A DNA stretch of 33,775 nt, from the IMG/VR virus record IMGVR_UViG_3300008267_000179, positions 1 to 33,775 of that record, one strand, 5' to 3'. The stretch's first letter is position 1; each line of letters opens with the position of its first letter. Both the position numbers and the translations under genes were made by a program. Below the pieces are notes generated by a model that did no database searches, was not told where the DNA came from, and worked only from the letters and a program-made list of their open reading frames with translations. This DNA is from a virus. Shown one piece after another: positions 30,681 to 33,775 of the stretch.

Positions 30681-31080
30681 GAGGTTTGAAGGTTGTAGGC
30701 TAAAGGCTTATAAATGTCCTGCAGGATTATGGACTATTGGATATGGTAACACACAATGGCAGGACGGACAATCAGTAAAAGAAGGTCAGGAAATAAGTTT
30801 ATACAAAGCAGAATCCCTTCTTACTTTCTACGTTGAAAAGTTTGCTTCGCAGGTCAAAGTAAAGGTGAATCAAAATCAGTTTGATGCTTTAGTTTCATTT
30901 GCTTATAACGTAGGTGTTGGAGCATTCAATAGAAGCACGTTAAAGAAGATGGTTATTGATAATCCCGGTAATGCTTTGATTCGTGCAGAACTAATGAAAT
31001 GGGTAGCAAAGGGAAGTCCCTACGAAAAAGGTTTAACAAATAGAAGAAAGGCTGAAGCCGATTTATATTTTAAGGCATGA
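30646..31080 (+). CDS. Endolysin, GH24 (T4-type) lysozyme
   Basis: A 144-aa protein of family GH24: INLIKRFEGCRLKAYKCPAG, then LWTIGYGNT, and later FDALVSFAYNVGVGAFNRST. E15 is the general acid. T30 matches T4 lysozyme T26. The Asp20 position is Cys24, at the same spacing (9 and 6 residues), a substitution seen in several phages and expected to keep activity with altered mechanism. No signal peptide or SAR is present, so release depends on a holin. It overlaps the u-spanin gene by 35 bases and the metallophosphoesterase start (ATGA). Confidence 0.9.
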   Translation: MKPSQNCINLIKRFEGCRLKAYKCPAGLWTIGYGNTQWQDGQSVKEGQEISLYKAESLLTFYVEKFASQVKVKVNQNQFDALVSFAYNVGVGAFNRSTLKKMVIDNPGNALIRAELMKWVAKGSPYEKGLTNRRKAEADLYFKA

Positions 31081-32054
31081 ACAAGACGGAACTTTTAAAG
31101 GATTATCGCAGAAACAATATGGATATGCCTACAAGGAAACTTTCAAGGATTATCTATAATGACAACCCTTTACTATTTAAGGATCCTGAAGACATAAGAA
31201 AAAGGTTAATGAACTTTGAAAATCCGAATCAAAAAGAACACTTTGATAGTGAATTTAAAAAAGATAAAATGCGACCACATAACCCTTACCAACTTCCTGA
31301 ATCTTCAGAAACAATCTACGAACCTTACATCATTAAAGGGTTTAGTAAAGTAGGTATTCTTTCAGACATTCATTTACCTTACCACAATATCGGTGCTTTA
31401 ACTTGTGCTATTGATTTCTTAAAGAAGGAAAAGATAGATGCTTTACTTTTAAATGGTGATACTATTGACTGCCATACGTTAAGCAGATTTATGAAAGACC
31501 CAAAGAAAAGGGATTTTAAATTTGAATTAGACACATTAAAGGCTTTTATTGATGTCATTAAGAAAGAACTTAATTGTAAAATATTTTTTAAGATAGGCAA
31601 CCACGAAAATAGATATGAGCATTTTCTATATCAAAAGGCAGGGGAGTTAGTAGGGGTTGAAGAATTTCAGTTTTCAAATATCATTAAGGCACGTGCAGAA
31701 GGGATTGAAATAATTGAATCAAATAGGTATATGAAACTTAATGAACTTAACGGCATTCACGGACACGAATACATAGGTGGAATTTCTGCACCTGTAAACG
31801 TAGCAAGGGGACTTTATTTAAGAGGTAAAACATCAGCATTTCAAGGACATAACCATTCCACAAGCGAACATTCAGAAACTGATATGAATGGAAAGATAAC
31901 AACTACCTGGAGCATCGGATGCCTTTGTGAATTGCATCCTGAATATATGCCATTGAATAAATGGAATTGGGGTTGTGCAGTTGTCTATTTAGATAACAAC
32001 GGAACCGATTATGAGTTTTTCAATAAGCGAATCTTTAAAGGGAAAATCCTATGA
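31077..32054 (+). CDS. Calcineurin-like metallophosphoesterase
   Basis: A 325-aa protein. Residues 1-80 are a basic helical N-terminal part (TELLKDYRRNNMDMPTRKLS). The core shows the five metallophosphoesterase motifs: LSDIHL (95-100), NGDTID (126-131), GNHE (174-177), HGHE, and GHNH near position 258, which bind two metal ions. It would hydrolyse phosphodiesters in DNA, RNA or small nucleotides; the substrate is unknown. Degrading a defence signalling nucleotide is one possibility, but there is no direct evidence. It is coupled to the lysozyme gene. Confidence 0.85.
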   Translation: MNKTELLKDYRRNNMDMPTRKLSRIIYNDNPLLFKDPEDIRKRLMNFENPNQKEHFDSEFKKDKMRPHNPYQLPESSETIYEPYIIKGFSKVGILSDIHLPYHNIGALTCAIDFLKKEKIDALLLNGDTIDCHTLSRFMKDPKKRDFKFELDTLKAFIDVIKKELNCKIFFKIGNHENRYEHFLYQKAGELVGVEEFQFSNIIKARAEGIEIIESNRYMKLNELNGIHGHEYIGGISAPVNVARGLYLRGKTSAFQGHNHSTSEHSETDMNGKITTTWSIGCLCELHPEYMPLNKWNWGCAVVYLDNNGTDYEFFNKRIFKGKIL

Positions 32055-32308
32055 GTGAAGAAAAAGAACCAACACCTGAAGAAATTAAGGAATTGGAAGA
32101 AAGTTTTGAATTTGAATATACCACACGGATGGACTATGTAAGTTGTGCTTACTATTCAATTTCTGCAGTAGAAGGAATTGATTTACTTTTGCTCACAAAG
32201 GATGAAGCACGGAAGATTAAGAAGATAATAAAGAAGTCAATAAGGATAATAGAATCGTGTATAAATGAGATGCACGATGAATTGTTTGAGGATGAAGAAG
32301 ATAATTAG
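32051..32308 (+). CDS. Small acidic hypothetical protein
   Basis: An 85-aa very acidic helical protein (SEEKEPTPEEIKELEESFEF at the start, FEDEEDN at the end) with a basic middle (ARKIKKIIKKSIRII). No family recognised. An acidic, DNA-mimic-like composition is suggestive but not evidence. It is the last gene before the terminator and overlaps the previous stop (ATGA). Confidence 0.6.
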   Translation: MSEEKEPTPEEIKELEESFEFEYTTRMDYVSCAYYSISAVEGIDLLLLTKDEARKIKKIIKKSIRIIESCINEMHDELFEDEEDN

Positions 32309-32310
32309 GT

Positions 32311-32368
32311 TTTTATAGGTTTCTTGTTTTATAGGATTTGGTTTTTAGGATTTGTTTTTTAGATTGCG
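32311..32368 (+). repeat. T-rich imperfect tandem repeats
   Basis: Four imperfect units of 14-16 bases follow one another: TTTTATAGGTTTCTTG (32311), TTTTATAGGATTTG (32327), GTTTTTAGGATTTG (32341) and TTTTTTAGATTGCG (32355). They lie between the last late gene and the terminator. Function unknown; a protein-binding or packaging site is possible. Confidence 0.5.
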
Positions 32369-32393
32369 AGGGATGTTTCTACATCCCTTTTTT
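32369..32393 (+). terminator. Strong intrinsic terminator ending the late region
   Basis: AGGGATGT (32369-32376) pairs perfectly with ACATCCCT (32381-32388) around the loop TTCT and runs directly into six T (32388-32393). It separates late genes from the early promoter. The region up to 32559 holds only AT-rich promoter sequence. Confidence 0.9.
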
Positions 32394-32461
32394 AGTTATA
32401 CATATATATTTATTTATTTAATAACTATTGATTCTATTGAGTTTCAGCGTATCGGAAAAAA

Positions 32462-32478
32462 AACTTTAAAAAAAAGTT
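32462..32478. promoter_or_regulatory. Inverted repeat upstream of the early promoter
   Basis: AACTTT (32462-32467) and AAAGTT (32473-32478) flank five A, ending ten bases before the -33 element. It might be an operator, but AT-rich palindromes arise easily here. Confidence 0.25.
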
Positions 32479-32487
32479 CAAAATAAT

Positions 32488-32519
32488 TTTGTTTTGTAAT
32501 CCTAAAATATATATCTTTG
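32488..32519 (+). promoter_or_regulatory. Consensus Bacteroidota promoter for the early region
   Basis: TTTG (32488-32491), a 20-base spacer and TATCTTTG (32512-32519) match -33 and -7 elements exactly in sequence and spacing. The expected start is near 32526. It would transcribe the early genes through the circular junction into the ERF and alpha-CTD-like genes. Confidence 0.75.
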
Positions 32520-32559
32520 ATTTATCAAACAAAAACAAATAACCTAAAAACTAAAAACA

Positions 32560-32787
32560 ATGACAACTTTACCAACTTTCAAAACAACAAGAGAAGCACA
32601 TTTGGAAATGATGTTAGTAGATAATACAAATGTATTTTCATATGCTTTAAGATTGATGAAATCATTAAAAGAAAAAACATTGACTGAAAAGCAATACTTA
32701 TGGATTGCTTATGAATTTGAAATGCATTGCAAAACAGAAAAAATAAAAACATACTGCGAAACAATGAAAATTGATTTATTCAATTAA
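32560..32787 (+). CDS. Small early hypothetical protein
   Basis: A 75-aa helical protein (TTREAHLEMMLVDNTNVFSY, then LTEKQYLWIAYEFEMHCKTE). No family recognised. It is the first gene after the early promoter, with a leader ending CTAAAAACAATG that recurs before other early genes. Being first to be made, it might counter host functions, which is inference from position. Confidence 0.6.
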   Translation: MTTLPTFKTTREAHLEMMLVDNTNVFSYALRLMKSLKEKTLTEKQYLWIAYEFEMHCKTEKIKTYCETMKIDLFN

Positions 32788-32839
32788 TCAAACAGGGGTG
32801 CAGCATCCTATCAACTGCATAAATCTAAAAACAAAACAA

Positions 32840-32923
32840 ATGAAAAAAAGAACAACACTTGCAATCATTATTATTGCTAACCTTATCTTCGCTTACATTA
32901 TCTTTCAATTTCGTAACTTCTAA
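32840..32923 (+). CDS. Micro membrane protein (27 aa)
   Basis: A 27-codon frame: MKKRTTLAIIIIANLIFAYI, then IFQFRNF. It is one transmembrane helix with a basic N-terminus. The leader (AAATCTAAAAACAAAACAA) copies those of neighbouring early genes, supporting translation. Function unknown. Confidence 0.5.
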   Translation: MKKRTTLAIIIIANLIFAYIIFQFRNF

Positions 32924-32934
32924 ATCTAAAAACA

Positions 32935-33078
32935 ATGACTGAAAAAAACGCCTACGAACTATTACTTGATTCAATCAGTAATTCAACTGCAACAACACAA
33001 GAGAAAGTAAATATCTTTCAGGCTTTAATCAACTACATAGAATATAAATATCAGCAAACCATAAACATAAACAAATGA
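32935..33078 (+). CDS. Small early hypothetical protein (47 aa)
   Basis: A 47-codon frame: MTEKNAYELLLDSISNSTAT, then a helical EKVNIFQALINYIEYKYQQ. The leader AAATCTAAAAACA before the ATG is shared with other early genes. Its TGA overlaps the next ATG (ATGA at 33075-33078). No family recognised. Confidence 0.5.
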   Translation: MTEKNAYELLLDSISNSTATTQEKVNIFQALINYIEYKYQQTININK

Positions 33079-33188
33079 TACTAACATTCTTTATTTATTG
33101 GGTAATCGTAATAACCACATTGTTAATCCTTCATAAAAGATTAGATGCCAAATTTAAAAAGGAACTTGAAGAAGAAGAAATTCAGTAA
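33075..33188 (+). CDS. Micro membrane protein (37 aa)
   Basis: A 37-codon frame: MILTFFIYWVIVITTLLILH followed by KRLDAKFKKELEEEEIQ. It has one transmembrane helix and a charged cytoplasmic helix. It is coupled by ATGA to the gene upstream and precedes the ERF gene by 51 bases. Function unknown. Confidence 0.5.
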   Translation: MILTFFIYWVIVITTLLILHKRLDAKFKKELEEEEIQ

Positions 33189-33239
33189 ATTAGTAGAACT
33201 ATTAACAACAAAATCAGTAAAAACAAAACCACTAAAACA

Positions 33240-33775
33240 ATGCAACAATCCAACACCATCAGCGAATTAGCAAAAGCACTTGTTCTTTTTCACGTCAAAG
33301 TTGACGTCATTAAAAAAGATGCAAAGAATCCATTTTTCAAATCTACCTACGCTTCACTTCCTAACATCCTGGAAGGTATCAATGAACCTTTGATTGAATG
33401 CGGTTTGTCAGTTTCTCAATTCCCTACAGGCGAGAATGGTTTAACTTCTATTCTATTACACGAATCAGGTGAATTTATTTCTGCAGAATATCAAATGCGA
33501 CCTGTAAAGGATGACCCACAAGGTAGGGGTTCTTGTATAACCTATCAAAGAAGATACGCTTTAGCTTCTATTCTTGGTCTTAATATTGATGAAGACGACG
33601 ACGGAAACACGGCTACCTATGGGGGTAAGAACCCACAAGAAGCAGAAGACAATTCAAAGCAATGGTTGAATAAAGGAACTGACCTATTCAACAAAGCAAA
33701 AGCAAAACTTGCTACAGGGGAAACAACAATGGCTAAAATAAAAGCAGCATTCAAGGTATCTAAAGAAGTAGAAAC
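33240..33775 (+). CDS. erf: ERF-family ssDNA annealing protein, N-terminal part
   Basis: The window holds 178 codons; the gene continues at base 2 and closes at 136, giving 185 aa. ERF hallmarks are NPFFKSTYASLPNILEGINE (about 28-47), a central strand region LHESGEFISAEYQM, and GRGSCITYQRRYALASILGL followed by an acidic DEDDDGN. ERF proteins bind single-stranded DNA and anneal complementary strands during phage recombination and genome circularisation. NinG at 4811 would resolve the products. The start follows an A-rich leader (CACTAAAACA). No nuclease partner is visible nearby. Confidence 0.92.
   Translation, partial: MQQSNTISELAKALVLFHVKVDVIKKDAKNPFFKSTYASLPNILEGINEPLIECGLSVSQFPTGENGLTSILLHESGEFISAEYQMRPVKDDPQGRGSCITYQRRYALASILGLNIDEDDDGNTATYGGKNPQEAEDNSKQWLNKGTDLFNKAKAKLATGETTMAKIKAAFKVSKEVE
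33662..33775. repeat. Terminal direct repeat, right copy
   Basis: Identical to bases 1-114. See the left copy: the unit genome is 33,661 bp and circular as assembled. Confidence 0.95.

Noticed and set aside
1-33775. Genes on the minus strand
   Set aside because: All long minus-strand frames lie antisense to convincing + strand genes and show no recognisable domains or coupled arrangement.
1-33775. CRISPR array, insertion sequence or integrase/attachment site
   Set aside because: I saw no regularly spaced repeats with unique spacers, no transposase and no recombinase; the only repeats are those listed.

Overview
The window is a closed phage genome. Bases 1-114 are repeated exactly at 33662-33775, so one genome unit is 33,661 bp, and the cut falls inside an ERF-family recombinase gene. 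All supported genes are on the + strand, densely packed, and many are coupled through ATGA or TAATG overlaps. The host is most likely a member of the Bacteroidota. Shine-Dalgarno sites are absent and starts have A-rich leaders (CTAAAAACAATG-like). Two promoters match the TTTG-N19/20-TAnnTTTG consensus of that phylum. One secretory signal ends in FGQ, and most virion proteins look like families I know from Bacteroidota phages. I see no integrase and no clear lysogeny repressor, so a lytic or non-integrating lifestyle is likely. The virion is probably a siphovirus with a short tail (tape measure of 601 aa).

Layout. 32488-6012 (through the junction) is the early/replication region: consensus promoter, small membrane proteins, ERF annealing protein, a stand-alone RNA polymerase alpha-CTD-like protein, small unknown proteins, an HTH protein and a stand-alone DnaA domain IV. 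A promoter then leads into an RNA of three hairpins, two of which have perfectly complementary loops. After it come a replication initiator with iterons inside its own gene (a lambda-O-like origin), a possible helicase-loader partner, NinG and a C5-cytosine methyltransferase. 6006-11645 starts with a strong promoter, followed by a sigma-like protein and one coupled operon: two GT-B-like glycosyltransferases, an FkbM-like methyltransferase, a ParB-like protein, a TET-associated glycosyltransferase and a TET/JBP-type dioxygenase. 11664-13321 is the terminase pair, separated by a structured RNA element. 13361-20547 is tail assembly: G/GT chaperones with a T9 slippery site, baseplate-like proteins and tape measure. 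20576-27785 is the head and neck: protease, scaffold-like protein, major capsid protein, probable tail tube protein, portal and connectors. 27782-32308 holds a tail-fibre-like protein, holin candidates, u-spanin, lysozyme and a metallophosphoesterase, followed by a strong terminator.

How it works together (inference). The methyltransferase would make 5mC, the dioxygenase would oxidise it to 5hmC, and the TET-associated glycosyltransferase would attach a sugar. The other glycosyltransferases and the FkbM enzyme could extend or methylate that sugar, giving hypermodified, restriction-resistant DNA. Replication probably uses the host replisome, because no polymerase, primase or helicase is visible. 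Transcription is probably redirected by the alpha-CTD-like and sigma-like proteins.
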